A DNA stretch of 17,590 nucleotides from JAHHLP01 sp041609895. GTDB lineage: Bacteria; Bacteroidota; Rhodothermia; Rhodothermales; JABDKH01. Of this stretch, positions 1 through 7,700 are shown piece after piece. The notes below the pieces were generated by a model. That model searched no databases. It was not told where the DNA came from and saw only the letters and a list, made by a program, of their open reading frames with translations. The stretch spans positions 1 to 17,590 of the forward strand of contig JBFIPX010000056.1 of assembly GCA_041609895.1 (NCBI GenBank), given 5' to 3'. The position numbers were made by a program, and so were the translations under genes. Numbering within the stretch: the stretch's first letter is position 1; every line of letters begins with the position of its first letter.

Positions 1-112
1 CGGTCTCGTCGGACATAAGGACGTCGATGACCTCCTGTTCGGTCTGCGACTGACCGAACGCCAAGGCCGGACACAAGAACATTGCGGCTACAAAGATCGG
101 TAGGGTTTTCAT
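1..112 (-). CDS. Exported protein, N-terminal fragment (truncated by window edge)
   Basis: Reading the minus strand from the ATG at 112 gives 37 codons with no stop before the window edge. The N-terminus (MKTLPIFVAAMFLCPALAFG) has one lysine followed by a hydrophobic core and an Ala-x-Ala-like end, so it looks like a Sec signal peptide cleaved near residues 18-20. The cysteine is not in a good lipobox, so a lipoprotein is unlikely. GTGAGG lies about 8 bases upstream of the ATG and supports this start. The first mature residues (QSQTEQEVIDVL) resemble the beginning of secreted SnoaL/DUF4440-like proteins, but the piece is too short to assign. The function is not known; only the start and the export signal are supported. 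Confidence 0.6.
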   Translation of the reverse strand, partial: MKTLPIFVAAMFLCPALAFGQSQTEQEVIDVLMSDET

Positions 113-560
113 TCGGGGCCTCACGAATTAGAAAGGAAGTGACTGCGCCAAGAAAAGCAGCCCCGATCTGCGTCGCAAGCCAGCGATATGTAAATCCGAT
201 ACAAATGGCATCAGGGTATCGGCGATGCTGAACACGATAATCCATCACAATCACCGACAATCAGAGATACGTTCGGACCCAATCACGCGACTCGATTTTC
301 AAATGCAATCGAGGTTTCTTCTCTTGTCCTTGAAGTAGAGGTAGAAACTGCCGTGGGCACTTCGTAGTCTTACATCGTTTGCTAAAGCAATTGAAATGTT
401 GTTTCAAGGTCTCTTTGGTTTACGGCAAGAGTGCAGGTTCTCAACAACCCATTGGCACAATTTGTCGTTTTGCGGCCAAAAAGACTGACACGCATGTCGC
501 GCCAAATCCGGGCAACTAAGCTCAATTAATGAGCGGATTGTCATACCATAGCGCGACCGA
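113..560. other. Intergenic region with small inverted repeats, no gene seen
   Basis: This AT-richer stretch lies between the divergent exported-protein gene and the tRNA. No convincing ORF is present on either strand. Two short perfect inverted repeats stand out: TTGAAA-TGTTG-TTTCAA at 391-407 and GCTCA-ATTAA-TGAGC at 520-534. Both could be operators or chance. I could not find a clear -35/-10 pair at a sensible distance from the tRNA. Confidence 0.5.
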
Positions 561-633
561 GATCCCGTAGCTCAGTTGGCAGAGCATCTGACTTTTAATC
601 AGAGGGTCCCAGGTTCGAGCCCTGGCGGGATCA
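561..633 (+). tRNA. tRNA-Lys (anticodon UUU)
   Basis: The cloverleaf folds completely. The acceptor stem is GATCCCG (561-567) with CGGGATC (626-632), and the discriminator is A at 633. The D arm is GCTC/GAGC around AGTTGGCA. The anticodon stem TCTGA/TCAGA encloses the loop CTTTTAA with anticodon TTT at 594-596. The variable loop is GGGTC. The T arm is CCAGG/CCTGG with the loop TTCGAGC. The anticodon reads AAA/AAG lysine codons. The 3' CCA is not encoded (CTT follows), so it must be added by a nucleotidyltransferase. The gene stands alone, with no other tRNA in the window. Confidence 0.98.
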
Positions 634-651
634 CTTCTAGAAACAAACTGT

Positions 652-679
652 GGGAGCCCCTATGGGGACTATCCCTCCC
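652..679 (+). other. Structured sequence just downstream of tRNA-Lys
   Basis: GGGAG (652-656) can pair with CTCCC (675-679), enclosing a tight CCCC-TAT-GGGG hairpin (657-667). The element lies 18 bases after the tRNA and could halt transcription or guide 3' processing. It is not followed by a T run, so it is not a standard intrinsic terminator. Confidence 0.35.
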
Positions 680-697
680 GCGCCGCTAAATAACGCA

Positions 698-717
698 AGT
701 CAGCGAAATAGCTGACT
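698..717 (-). terminator. Putative terminator hairpin after the T9SS-sorted protein gene
   Basis: A perfect 7-bp inverted repeat, AGTCAGC (698-704) and GCTGACT (711-717) with a 6-base loop, sits 23 bases after the stop codon of the minus-strand gene at 741-1688. Read on the minus strand it is followed by TGCGTTATTTA, which is only moderately T-rich. It may also serve the tRNA transcript coming from the other side. Confidence 0.45.
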
Positions 718-740
718 ACGCCTGGCACGTCAGAAGGGCT

Positions 741-1688
741 TCAGCGGACGACGACAAATGAGGTGTTGTCAACGTGACGGCCAGCCTGCACGCGATAGAT
801 GTAGGCGCCGGACGGCAGGCGCCCGGTGTCCACCTTGACTTCGTGTGTTCCTATCGGCCGCAGACCCGCGTCCACCCCGATGACCTTTCGACCTAAAATG
901 TCGATCACGGCGACTTCCACGTGGCTGGGAGCCTGAAGGTCGAAAGCAACGGTCGTGAATACTGAGGCCGGGTTGGGGAAATTACCGTGAACCACAACGG
1001 ATCGGGGCGCCCTTCCAACGTCGTCGATCCCGGTCGACATCGAACTCGATACAAACACGTTGTCCACCCTCACCGTGGAACCTACCGTCTGATCCCCAAA
1101 GGGTGGAGACCCCGCGATCCCGAACTGCGCTTCAACCAACAGATCGGCGGCCTCTCCATGTTGAAGACTGGTGTAGCTGATCGGTACCGAGAATTCCTGC
1201 CATGACGGCGGCTGCTCTGTCTTGAACCTGGCGAAGCCGGTACCTTCCGTGCCACCGGTCGTCCGGTTTATGACCGTAATAAAGACGCTAAGCGAATCCA
1301 TCGACAACAACGAGTCCTTGAAAGAGCCTCGAAAGTACGGATACGCTTTGTCCACGCGATGCCCTCCACCGGATTGAAGGCTCCGTAGGGTCGGGCAGCA
1401 ATTAGACGGGATTACCTCAAGGTTGGCAGAATAGGCGTCCCCGTCAACGGCCTCGTTCTGATCGAAATCGGATGATTGTGTGACGCCTGATGATGCTTCC
1501 CACGTTGCCGGCACTCCTCCGGACCATCTCTCAAAACTGCAGTTCCCGTGGAACTGGGAATACAATTGATCACACTCTTCGCGTGCCATGTCCGTTTGCG
1601 CTAGAAGCGACGCGGGTAGCACAGCGATCGCTAGGAGAGTCGAGCCGACAAGTAGACGTGCAGGCCGTCTCAAGTAGGGGCGATTCAT
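741..1688 (-). CDS. Secreted jellyroll-like protein with T9SS C-terminal sorting domain
   Basis: This 315-residue protein has a Sec signal peptide (basic residues 3-11, hydrophobic core to about residue 30, likely cleavage at LLA|Q). A beta-rich region follows at about 48-215; its pattern SFERWSGG..ATW resembles the carbohydrate-binding or galactose-binding-like jellyroll modules found before T9SS sorting domains. The last ~80 residues are a type A sorting domain: NFPNPAS (236-242), VEVAVIDILGRKV (257-269), G-THEVKVDTGRLPSGAYIYRV and a final FVVVR. Such proteins are carried across the outer membrane by the type IX system, lose the C-terminal domain and are anchored or released. Four cysteines in the jellyroll region could form disulfides. 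An AGGAGG-type Shine-Dalgarno site (1693-1699 on plus coordinates) is 4-5 bases before the ATG and fixes the start. No catalytic motif is seen; the ligand is unknown. Confidence 0.85.
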   Translation of the reverse strand: MNRPYLRRPARLLVGSTLLAIAVLPASLLAQTDMAREECDQLYSQFHGNCSFERWSGGVPATWEASSGVTQSSDFDQNEAVDGDAYSANLEVIPSNCCPTLRSLQSGGGHRVDKAYPYFRGSFKDSLLSMDSLSVFITVINRTTGGTEGTGFARFKTEQPPSWQEFSVPISYTSLQHGEAADLLVEAQFGIAGSPPFGDQTVGSTVRVDNVFVSSSMSTGIDDVGRAPRSVVVHGNFPNPASVFTTVAFDLQAPSHVEVAVIDILGRKVIGVDAGLRPIGTHEVKVDTGRLPSGAYIYRVQAGRHVDNTSFVVVR

Positions 1689-1745
1689 GGTGTCCTCCTA
1701 TGAATACGATTGGAGTCGGATCGCCACAGATCAGCTTCACTTCCG

Positions 1746-1776
1746 CAAACGAAAGCAACCGAAAGTGGAATGTCAA
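1746..1776 (-). promoter_or_regulatory. Candidate promoter of the T9SS-sorted protein gene
   Basis: On the minus strand TTGACA (1776-1771) is followed, 20 bases after its TTG, by TTCGTTTG (1753-1746). This fits the Bacteroidota pattern of a -33 TTG and a -7 TAnnTTTG with one mismatch. The implied leader before the ATG at 1688 is about 50-55 bases. It is a pattern match only. Confidence 0.35.
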
Positions 1777-2209
1777 GTGCGGCTGGTTTTGATCTCGGCG
1801 TGCAGAGAAATCGACAGCGAGGACAATCCGAAAGGGTAATTCTCAGGTCCAACCGTAAATGAGTGGCATCTGATTGCTGTTTTCGGTAAAGTACCCTTCA
1901 TCAAGTGAGCCTTCCGAGCTTTCACTTCGAAGTTCTGACCGAAGTTTGATTTGCCGCTCCTGAGCTTGCGGCAACACCTCCCCGTTCAGCGCGAACAGAT
2001 TCAAGTTGAGCTTATTCCCGGCCTGATTTGAGGGGGTTTGCCTCGTAACATTGTTGCCGGACAGTATTGGTCCCCTGGTATACCGTGAGGCCGGCAAGCC
2101 TCGACCCAATGTACCAGAAGGAGTCAACGGCGGGTCAGCGCCGAAAGGATTGGACTCGATGATCGAATGCAAGGCCGAACGAACTTCACATACATGGAAG
2201 ATGATCGCC
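1777..2209. other. Sparse region, no supported gene
   Basis: A minus-strand frame stays open from about 2292 to 1843 (149 codons from a TTG) and a plus-strand frame runs from a TTG at 2051 into the gene starting at 2210. Neither has a ribosome-binding site or recognisable protein pattern in this interval. I read it as spacer, possibly with decayed coding sequence. Confidence 0.4.
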
Positions 2210-2638
2210 ATGACATCGCTTGAAATGCATGCGTCGTATCCACTCGATGCTGCTGTAGTTTCCCGCCTGGTTTCCGCCAACGCCCCTGGCAACTACGCAC
2301 TTGGACGCTTGACAGAGGACCAATCAACATTTTTGGTTTCATTCGTCGGAAGAGCAGACAACGATCTCCGGCAGCCGCTGTTATACTGGTCGAGAGACGG
2401 ATCGTTTACGCACTTCAAGTTCTCATATGCGGATAGTGTGCGAGCTGCTTTCGAGAAGGAGTGTGCCAATTATCATGATTCCGGCGGCAGTGAGAAACTT
2501 CAAAACAGGAATCATCCGGCCCGACCAGCAGGAAGGAGGTGGCAATGTCCCAGATGCCGCGTCTTTGAAAGCACGATCTCTGTCGAGATGCACCGCGAGC
2601 CGACATTGAGGAAAAAGGAACTGGATAAACCCCGCTAG
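2210..2638 (+). CDS. GIY-YIG-like small protein with C-terminal CPRC motif
   Basis: This is a 142-residue protein if started at the ATG at 2210, which has GGAAG 9 bases upstream; the frame is open further to a TTG at 2051, but that extension looks unrelated. Residues 25-50 read APGNYALG...FLVSFVGRAD. This is the GxY...(Y/F)VGR spacing of GIY-YIG-type folds and of a widespread family of uncharacterised small bacterial proteins. The family signature continues with THFKFSYADS (67-76), AAFEKECANYHD (79-90, with the candidate catalytic Glu), NHPARPAG (101-108) and CPRC (113-116). The GIY-YIG similarity suggests nuclease ancestry, but nuclease activity is not established, and the single CxxC is too little to call a zinc site. 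It stands alone, with no restriction or repair partner beside it. Residues 120-142 are charged and not part of the family pattern as I recall it. Confidence 0.7.
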   Translation: MTSLEMHASYPLDAAVVSRLVSANAPGNYALGRLTEDQSTFLVSFVGRADNDLRQPLLYWSRDGSFTHFKFSYADSVRAAFEKECANYHDSGGSEKLQNRNHPARPAGRRWQCPRCRVFESTISVEMHREPTLRKKELDKPR

Positions 2639-2735
2639 ATGACCGGCCACATGTCGGCCTCTCAGCCAAGATGGGAATTACAATCACCTCTAGTCTTCAC
2701 ATAGGTCTGAGCCTGGGAACCTTGCAGCTGTCCCG

Positions 2736-2996
2736 ATGAGACTGCTTGACCGAATCCCATTGACGATTCTCGTCGTCGCTGCCGTGCTGCTGGGGCTGGC
2801 TCCCTTCTTACCCCGGCCGCACCTCTGGGACAAGTTGGTCATGCTCGTGAACGGCGAACTGTCTCGACCCGTTGATGTATTCGACCTCATCGTCCACGCG
2901 GGCCCGATCCTGCTCGTAATCTGGAAGGTCAAGCGAGACTACGGCGCGCCGGCTACGAATCTACCTACCGACCACCTAGACGAGCACGGCCCCTAG
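2736..2996 (+). CDS. Small two-helix inner-membrane protein of unknown role
   Basis: This 86-residue protein has two hydrophobic segments, about residues 7-26 (PLTILVVAAVLLGLAPFLP) and 47-63 (DLIVHAGPILLVIWKVK). Between them lies the pattern PHLWDKLVMLVNGELSRPVDVFDLIVH. Very similar small proteins are common in proteobacteria and other marine bacteria: LGLAPF.PEPH..EKLRML..G.L.RP.DIFDL..H. They are often loosely annotated as RND-transporter-like, without experimental support that I know of. The tail of about 20 residues is polar. The Shine-Dalgarno site is weak (CTGGGAAC about 15 bases upstream). There is no operon partner: the nearest plus-strand genes are about 100 bases upstream and nearly 500 bases downstream. 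Confidence 0.72.
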   Translation: MRLLDRIPLTILVVAAVLLGLAPFLPRPHLWDKLVMLVNGELSRPVDVFDLIVHAGPILLVIWKVKRDYGAPATNLPTDHLDEHGP

Positions 2997-3044
2997 CGGA
3001 CCCTTTCGGACTGTCCCGTTTCGGCGGCCGGGTTAGCTATCAAC

Positions 3045-3251
3045 TTGCGAATGACGACCTCACACCGCTCCGGCGTCGATCGAGATTGCCGCTGCTATTT
3101 GGAACCATTCATCGACCTCAACAATGCCAAATCGATCTCCGTGCACGGAAATGGTAAAGTTGAGGATGAGACGGGTAATCAGTTCAAGCTCTCGATTAAG
3201 GTCGTGAGAACTCCGAGTGGGCAGGTAAATGCCGGATTCACTTTGAAATAG
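3045..3251 (+). CDS. Doubtful small ORF, 66-68 residues
   Basis: The frame opens at a TTG (3045) or an ATG (3051) and ends at 3251. Its second half (SVHGNGKVEDETGNQFKL) alternates polar and hydrophobic residues like a beta hairpin. It faintly recalls the G.G.(I/V)NG.G.Y.F repeat tail of some extracellular proteins. No Shine-Dalgarno site, signal peptide or partner gene supports it. It may be a fragment of a decayed gene or chance. Confidence 0.3.
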   Translation: MRMTTSHRSGVDRDCRCYLEPFIDLNNAKSISVHGNGKVEDETGNQFKLSIKVVRTPSGQVNAGFTLK

Positions 3252-3482
3252 GCATGCATCGCGGCCCGGCATTCCGTTTCGCCGGTTGGCAACACACGCG
3301 CCATTAGACGATGGATGGACCCGACATCCCCCTCTATGCGGGCGGCTTCTCCATGCCTGAACCGGCTTCCGCTCTTACATTCTTTTCTTCTTTTGGCCCA
3401 TTTCTCGTCGGGCTAAGCCGGATGCTCGTGCGCGGGTTCATCCTTATAATTGCGTACCACCACCTGTCTTGCATTTCACCGA
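3252..3482. other. Upstream region of the GH63-like gene
   Basis: No gene is supported here. A frame open from 3311 to 3499 overlaps the start of the next gene and looks like chance. The only notable site is the TATAAT near its end, listed separately. Confidence 0.4.
3445..3452 (+). promoter_or_regulatory. Candidate -10 element of the GH63-like gene
   Basis: TATAAT (3445-3450) in GC-rich surroundings continues as TATAATTG, one mismatch from the Bacteroidota -7 consensus TAnnTTTG. It lies 32 bases before the ATG at 3483, giving a leader of about 25 bases. No convincing -35/-33 element is at the right distance, so the call is weak. Confidence 0.35.
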
Positions 3483-6155
3483 ATGACCTACGGGATTAAC
3501 GCGGAACAGCAACGTCTCATCGACTCAGAAGAACGCCGTGCCGACTGGAAGCACTGGGGACCCTACGTGGCCGAGCGAGCGTGGGGTACCGTCCGCGAGG
3601 ACTACAGCGCGAACGGCGACGTCTGGCGCCACTTCCCTTATGAGCACGCGCGCAGCCGCGTCTACCGCTGGAACGAGGACGGGCTGGGCGGTTTCTGCAA
3701 TCGGTTTCAAAATCTGTGTCTTGCCGTCGGACTCTGGAACGAGCGCGACCCGCATCTGAAGGAGCGACTGTTCGGGCTGGACGGGCGACAGGGTAACCAC
3801 GGAGAAGACGTCAAAGAGTACTACTTCTATCTTGACGGCACGCCCACCCATGCGTACATGAAGATGCTCTACAAGTATCCTCAGGTCGCCTTTCCCTACG
3901 ACGAACTGCGCGCTATCAACGAATCAAGAAGCCGGCTCGACCCTGAGTTCGAGCTTTTCGACGCGCTGCACGATTCGTTCCTGGACAATCGCTACTTCGA
4001 CGTCTTCATCGAGTATGCGAAGGTCGACGAGGAAGATATCCTCTGCCGTATCACGGCCGTCAACAGGGGTCCCGAGCCGGCGCCGCTTCACGTGTTACCG
4101 CATGTCTGGTTTCGCAACACATGGGGTTGGGGATATCACCGGCCGCGCCCCCGTCCGGAACTGCTCGCCGTCTCAAACAAAGCCCCCTTTGCCGTTCACG
4201 GAAGGCATCATCACATCGGAGAGCGGTGGTGGTATGCTCAATGCCGCTCAGGATACACCGACAAGGGACTCCTGTTCACTGAAAACGAGACCAATTCCGA
4301 GCGACTCTGGGGGACCGCAAACGACGCGCCATTTGTCAAGGACGGAATCAACGACCGCGTGGTGCACGACAGGGCCGAAGCAGTAAATCCGGAGATGCGT
4401 GGAACGAAGGCGGCTGCCTGGTTTCGGCGTGTCCTGGAACCGGGAGAATCGCTGGTAGTGGATGTCCGCTTTGCAAATCATTCCGTCGATGATCCATTCG
4501 TTTCGACAGGCGAAACCTTCGAGATGCGCCGGAAGGAATGCGACGACTTCTACGCATCCATCCATCGCGAATCACTGAATGAAGATGAGCGACGCGTGCA
4601 GCGGCAGGCGTTCGCCGGACTTCTATGGAGCAAGCAATTCTACCACTACGGCGTCGACCTGTGGCTCGAGGGGGATCCGGCCAAGCCGCCGCCATCGCCG
4701 GCGCGGCAGCAGGGCCGCAACTCACAGTGGAGGCATTTCTATTCGGTTGCCGTAATGTCGATGCCCGACAAGTGGGAGTATCCGTGGTTCGCGGCATGGG
4801 ATCTTGCGTTCCACACGCTGCCCATCGCCATGATCGATCCCGAGTGGGCCAAGCGCCAGCTCACGATCATATTGCGGGAATGGTATATGCATCCCAACGG
4901 ACAAATCCCGGCCTACGAATGGAATTTCGGTGACGTGAATCCACCGGTGCATGCGTGGGCTGCGTGGCGTGTTTACGAGATCACGCGCGCGGTCACCGGC
5001 CACGCCGATACGGTCTTTTTGGAACGGGTCTACCACAAACTGCTACTCAACTTCACCTGGTGGGTAAACCGCAAGGATCACGGCGATAATAACGTCTTTC
5101 AGGGCGGCTTCCTTGGATTGGATAACATCGGAGTATTCGACCGCAGCAAGCCGCTTCCGACAGGCGGTTATCTCGAACAGGCCGATGGCACAGCATGGAT
5201 GGGCATGTACTGCCTTTTCATGCTACGGATCTCGATCGAACTTGCGAAGACACGCCCGGCTTATGAAGACGTCGCGACGAAGTTTTTTGAGCACTTCGTG
5301 TACATCGCCAGCGCCATCAACGAGGGTTGCGGGGGAACAGGACTCTGGGATGCTGACGATGGGTTCTACTACGACCTGATCAATACGCCGGGCGATCGCT
5401 ACTATCCAATCAAGGTTCGCTCCTTTGTCGGCTTGATTCCACTGTTGGCCGTCGAGGTTATTGAGGGCGAAGTCCTCGAGATGCTCCCTCGGTTTCGTCG
5501 TCGCATGGAGTGGTTTGCGGAATACAGGCCGGAGCTCATCGAGCACATCTCCTCGATGGGCCAGCCGGGTGAAAATGGCCGACGGCTGCTCTCGCTGGTC
5601 GACGAGCATAAGTTGCGGCGGATAATGGAGCGTGTGCTGGACCCGACTCGCTTTCTGTCAGCCTTCGGCATCAGGTCGCTGTCACGCCAACACGAAGACG
5701 ATCCATTCGTCCTCCGCGTCAATGGAAACGAGTACAGGGTCGGGTACGAGCCCGCAGAATCGCGAACGGCACTTTTCGGTGGCAATTCGAACTGGCGGGG
5801 TCCGATCTGGATGCCGCTGAACTACCTGATGATCGAAGCACTACTCGACTATCACGCCTACTACGGAGACAGTCTGACCATCGATCTGCCGAGACATTCC
5901 GGTAACGATCAACCACTTGACGAGATAGCGAAGGACCTCGGTCAAAGACTGGCAAGCATCTTCCTGAGAGACACGGACGGCAACCGACCTTTTCTCGGCG
6001 ACAACAAATACATGCAAACGGATCCTCACTGGAAGGATCATCTACTGTTTCATGAGTACTTCCACGGCGACGAAGGAATAGGCCTCGGCGCCAGCCACCA
6101 GACGGGATGGACGGCGTTGGTCGCAGAGTTACTCAATCGCTTCGGTTCAGTGTGA
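3483..6155 (+). CDS. GH63-like glucosidase (large cytoplasmic glycoside hydrolase)
   Basis: This 890-residue protein belongs to the bacterial clade annotated as glucosidase / mannosyl-oligosaccharide glucosidase-like, glycoside hydrolase family 63. The N-terminal beta domain carries the clade hallmarks HWGPYVAERAWGTVREDY (about 22-39) and HGEDVKEYYFYLDGTPTH near 105-125. The (alpha/alpha)6 barrel follows. AWDLAFH places an Asp at residue 440 as the likely general acid. FHEYFHGDEG places a Glu at 858 as the likely base, just before GASHQTGWT. GH63 enzymes invert alpha-glucosidic bonds; the sugar released here is not predictable. There is no signal peptide, so it probably acts in the cytoplasm on a storage, solute or glycan-derived glucoside. 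I chose the ATG at 3483 (MTYGINAEQQRL) over the TTG at 3450 because family similarity begins there; neither has a good Shine-Dalgarno site. No transporter or other sugar gene is adjacent. Confidence 0.88.
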   Translation: MTYGINAEQQRLIDSEERRADWKHWGPYVAERAWGTVREDYSANGDVWRHFPYEHARSRVYRWNEDGLGGFCNRFQNLCLAVGLWNERDPHLKERLFGLDGRQGNHGEDVKEYYFYLDGTPTHAYMKMLYKYPQVAFPYDELRAINESRSRLDPEFELFDALHDSFLDNRYFDVFIEYAKVDEEDILCRITAVNRGPEPAPLHVLPHVWFRNTWGWGYHRPRPRPELLAVSNKAPFAVHGRHHHIGERWWYAQCRSGYTDKGLLFTENETNSERLWGTANDAPFVKDGINDRVVHDRAEAVNPEMRGTKAAAWFRRVLEPGESLVVDVRFANHSVDDPFVSTGETFEMRRKECDDFYASIHRESLNEDERRVQRQAFAGLLWSKQFYHYGVDLWLEGDPAKPPPSPARQQGRNSQWRHFYSVAVMSMPDKWEYPWFAAWDLAFHTLPIAMIDPEWAKRQLTIILREWYMHPNGQIPAYEWNFGDVNPPVHAWAAWRVYEITRAVTGHADTVFLERVYHKLLLNFTWWVNRKDHGDNNVFQGGFLGLDNIGVFDRSKPLPTGGYLEQADGTAWMGMYCLFMLRISIELAKTRPAYEDVATKFFEHFVYIASAINEGCGGTGLWDADDGFYYDLINTPGDRYYPIKVRSFVGLIPLLAVEVIEGEVLEMLPRFRRRMEWFAEYRPELIEHISSMGQPGENGRRLLSLVDEHKLRRIMERVLDPTRFLSAFGIRSLSRQHEDDPFVLRVNGNEYRVGYEPAESRTALFGGNSNWRGPIWMPLNYLMIEALLDYHAYYGDSLTIDLPRHSGNDQPLDEIAKDLGQRLASIFLRDTDGNRPFLGDNKYMQTDPHWKDHLLFHEYFHGDEGIGLGASHQTGWTALVAELLNRFGSV

Positions 6156-6212
6156 GTTACGTTTCTAACGATCGACAATCGCCGCTGTCGCTGACATCAG
6201 CCCGCCTCACCT

Positions 6213-7667
6213 CTAACCCTTAATGCATCCGAGCGGCCGCAGCTGTGCCACCTTCATCGAGATGCCCGCCATCTCACACGTATCGACGACGTCCGACACA
6301 TCTTTGTACGCCTCCGGTATCTCTTCATTGATGGTACGCCGGCTCGCGCCGCGAACAACGATACCCTGCTTCTCGAGCTCCGCTGCAATGTCGCGACCAC
6401 CCGCTGCCTTCTTGGCCTTCCGCCGGCTGAGCTGACGGCCGGCGCCGTGACACGTGCTTCCGAACGTCTCTTTCATAGCCTCCTCCGTACCGACGAGCAC
6501 GTATGAATAGCGACCCATATCGCCCGGCACCAACACCGGCTGACCTACTTCCGAGTATGCGGGTGGTATCTCCGTAGAGCCGGGACCGTATGCCCGCGTG
6601 GCTCCCTTCCTGTGAACGCACACTCTCCTCTGGTCACCATCGATGTCGTGCGTCTCGAACTTTGCAATGTTATGCGCCACCTCATACACCGTACGCAACC
6701 CGACGTCGCGTGGCCCTGCATTCAGACCGTGCTCAAAAGCCAGCCGCGTGTTGTGCGCGATGACTTGGCGGTTTGCAAACGCGAAGTTGATGGCGCATCG
6801 CATGGCGCCCAGGTACCTCTGTCCTTCCGATGATCTGATCGGCGCGCATGCCAACTGACGATCCGGAAGGTCGATGCGGTACTTGCTCATCGCCCGGTCC
6901 ATCACGGAGAGATAGTCCTCACACGTCTGATGACCGAATCCGCGCGATCCCGTATGGATGATTACGGTAACCTGCTCGAGTTCAAGCCCCAATGCCCGAG
7001 CCGCCGCCTGATCGAAGATCTCAGCAACATATCCGAATTCAAGAAAGTGGTTGCCGGAACCCAACGTCCCGATCTGCGGCACACCGCGCTTCCAGGCCTT
7101 GTCAGAGATGGCTTCAGGGTCGGGTCCGTCGATGCAGCCGTTCTCCTCTATGAACTCGAGATCGTCTTGATCGCCAAAACCTTCTTTCACCGCCCATTGG
7201 GCGCCACCCTGGACAGCCCGTTTCAGCTTGTTCCTCGATATTCGAAGCGCTCCCGATGAGCCGACACCGGTTGGCACGCGCTCGAAAAGTTGATCTACAA
7301 TGCGGTGCAGCGATCCGGAGACGTCGCTGCGAGTCAGGCGAGATGCCATGAGTCGCACCCCGCAGTTGATGTCGTACCCCACGCCGCCGGGAGATATCAC
7401 CCCCTCATCGAGATCGAATGCGGCAACACCCCCTATCGGAAAGCCGTAGCCCCAATGAATGTCCGGCATGGCAAGAGAGGCCCTCACGATACCCGGCAGG
7501 TGCGCCACATTGGCCACTTGCTGGGGCGCCTTGTCCGCACGGATGTCGGCCATCATCTTCTCGGTCGCATAGATGCGAGCAGGGACGCGCATCCCCCCAG
7601 ATTTCGGAATCTCCCACAGGTAGGGAGCGATCTGCTCAATATCCGAAGCTGTCATAGCTGTAGCCAT
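6213..7667 (-). CDS. rtcB: RtcB, RNA-splicing ligase (3'-phosphate/5'-OH)
   Basis: This 484-residue protein is a full-length RtcB, which joins RNA 2',3'-cyclic-phosphate or 3'-phosphate ends to 5'-OH ends using GTP and Mn2+. All metal and nucleotide ligands are in place: Asp99 and Cys102 in GVGYDINCGVRL, His207 in GSGNHFLEFG, His238 in IIHTGSRGFGHQ, His332 in EVAHNIAKFE. His407 in STCHGAGRQLSRRKAK is the residue that becomes guanylylated. Their spacing tracks the Pyrococcus enzyme (D95, C98, H203, H234, H329, H404) within 3-4 residues. The ATG has GGAGG (7675-7679 on plus coordinates) 7 bases upstream. It is the second gene of an operon: the archease gene ends 33 bases before it. The enzyme acts in the cytoplasm in tRNA or rRNA repair. 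No rtcA or rtcR is in the window. Confidence 0.98.
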   Translation of the reverse strand: MATAMTASDIEQIAPYLWEIPKSGGMRVPARIYATEKMMADIRADKAPQQVANVAHLPGIVRASLAMPDIHWGYGFPIGGVAAFDLDEGVISPGGVGYDINCGVRLMASRLTRSDVSGSLHRIVDQLFERVPTGVGSSGALRISRNKLKRAVQGGAQWAVKEGFGDQDDLEFIEENGCIDGPDPEAISDKAWKRGVPQIGTLGSGNHFLEFGYVAEIFDQAAARALGLELEQVTVIIHTGSRGFGHQTCEDYLSVMDRAMSKYRIDLPDRQLACAPIRSSEGQRYLGAMRCAINFAFANRQVIAHNTRLAFEHGLNAGPRDVGLRTVYEVAHNIAKFETHDIDGDQRRVCVHRKGATRAYGPGSTEIPPAYSEVGQPVLVPGDMGRYSYVLVGTEEAMKETFGSTCHGAGRQLSRRKAKKAAGGRDIAAELEKQGIVVRGASRRTINEEIPEAYKDVSDVVDTCEMAGISMKVAQLRPLGCIKG

Positions 7668-7700
7668 GGTTCTGCCTCCAACCCGCTCACAGCGAACTGC

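Noticed and set aside
2051..2209. N-terminal extension of the GIY-YIG-like gene to a TTG
   Set aside because: The added 53 residues do not match the family pattern, and the ATG at 2210 has a ribosome-binding site at a normal distance.
1843..2292. 149-codon open frame on the minus strand
   Set aside because: It starts at a TTG, lacks a ribosome-binding site, shows no recognisable protein pattern and its 5' part is antisense to the better supported GIY-YIG-like gene.
3311..3499. 62-codon frame before the GH63-like gene
   Set aside because: No ribosome-binding site and no recognisable pattern; it runs into the GH63 start in another frame.
6156..6212. Weak hairpin (CGACA/TGTCG at 6173-6190) between the GH63-like gene and rtcB as a shared terminator
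   Set aside because: The stem is only 5 bp with an 8-base loop and no T run follows on either strand.
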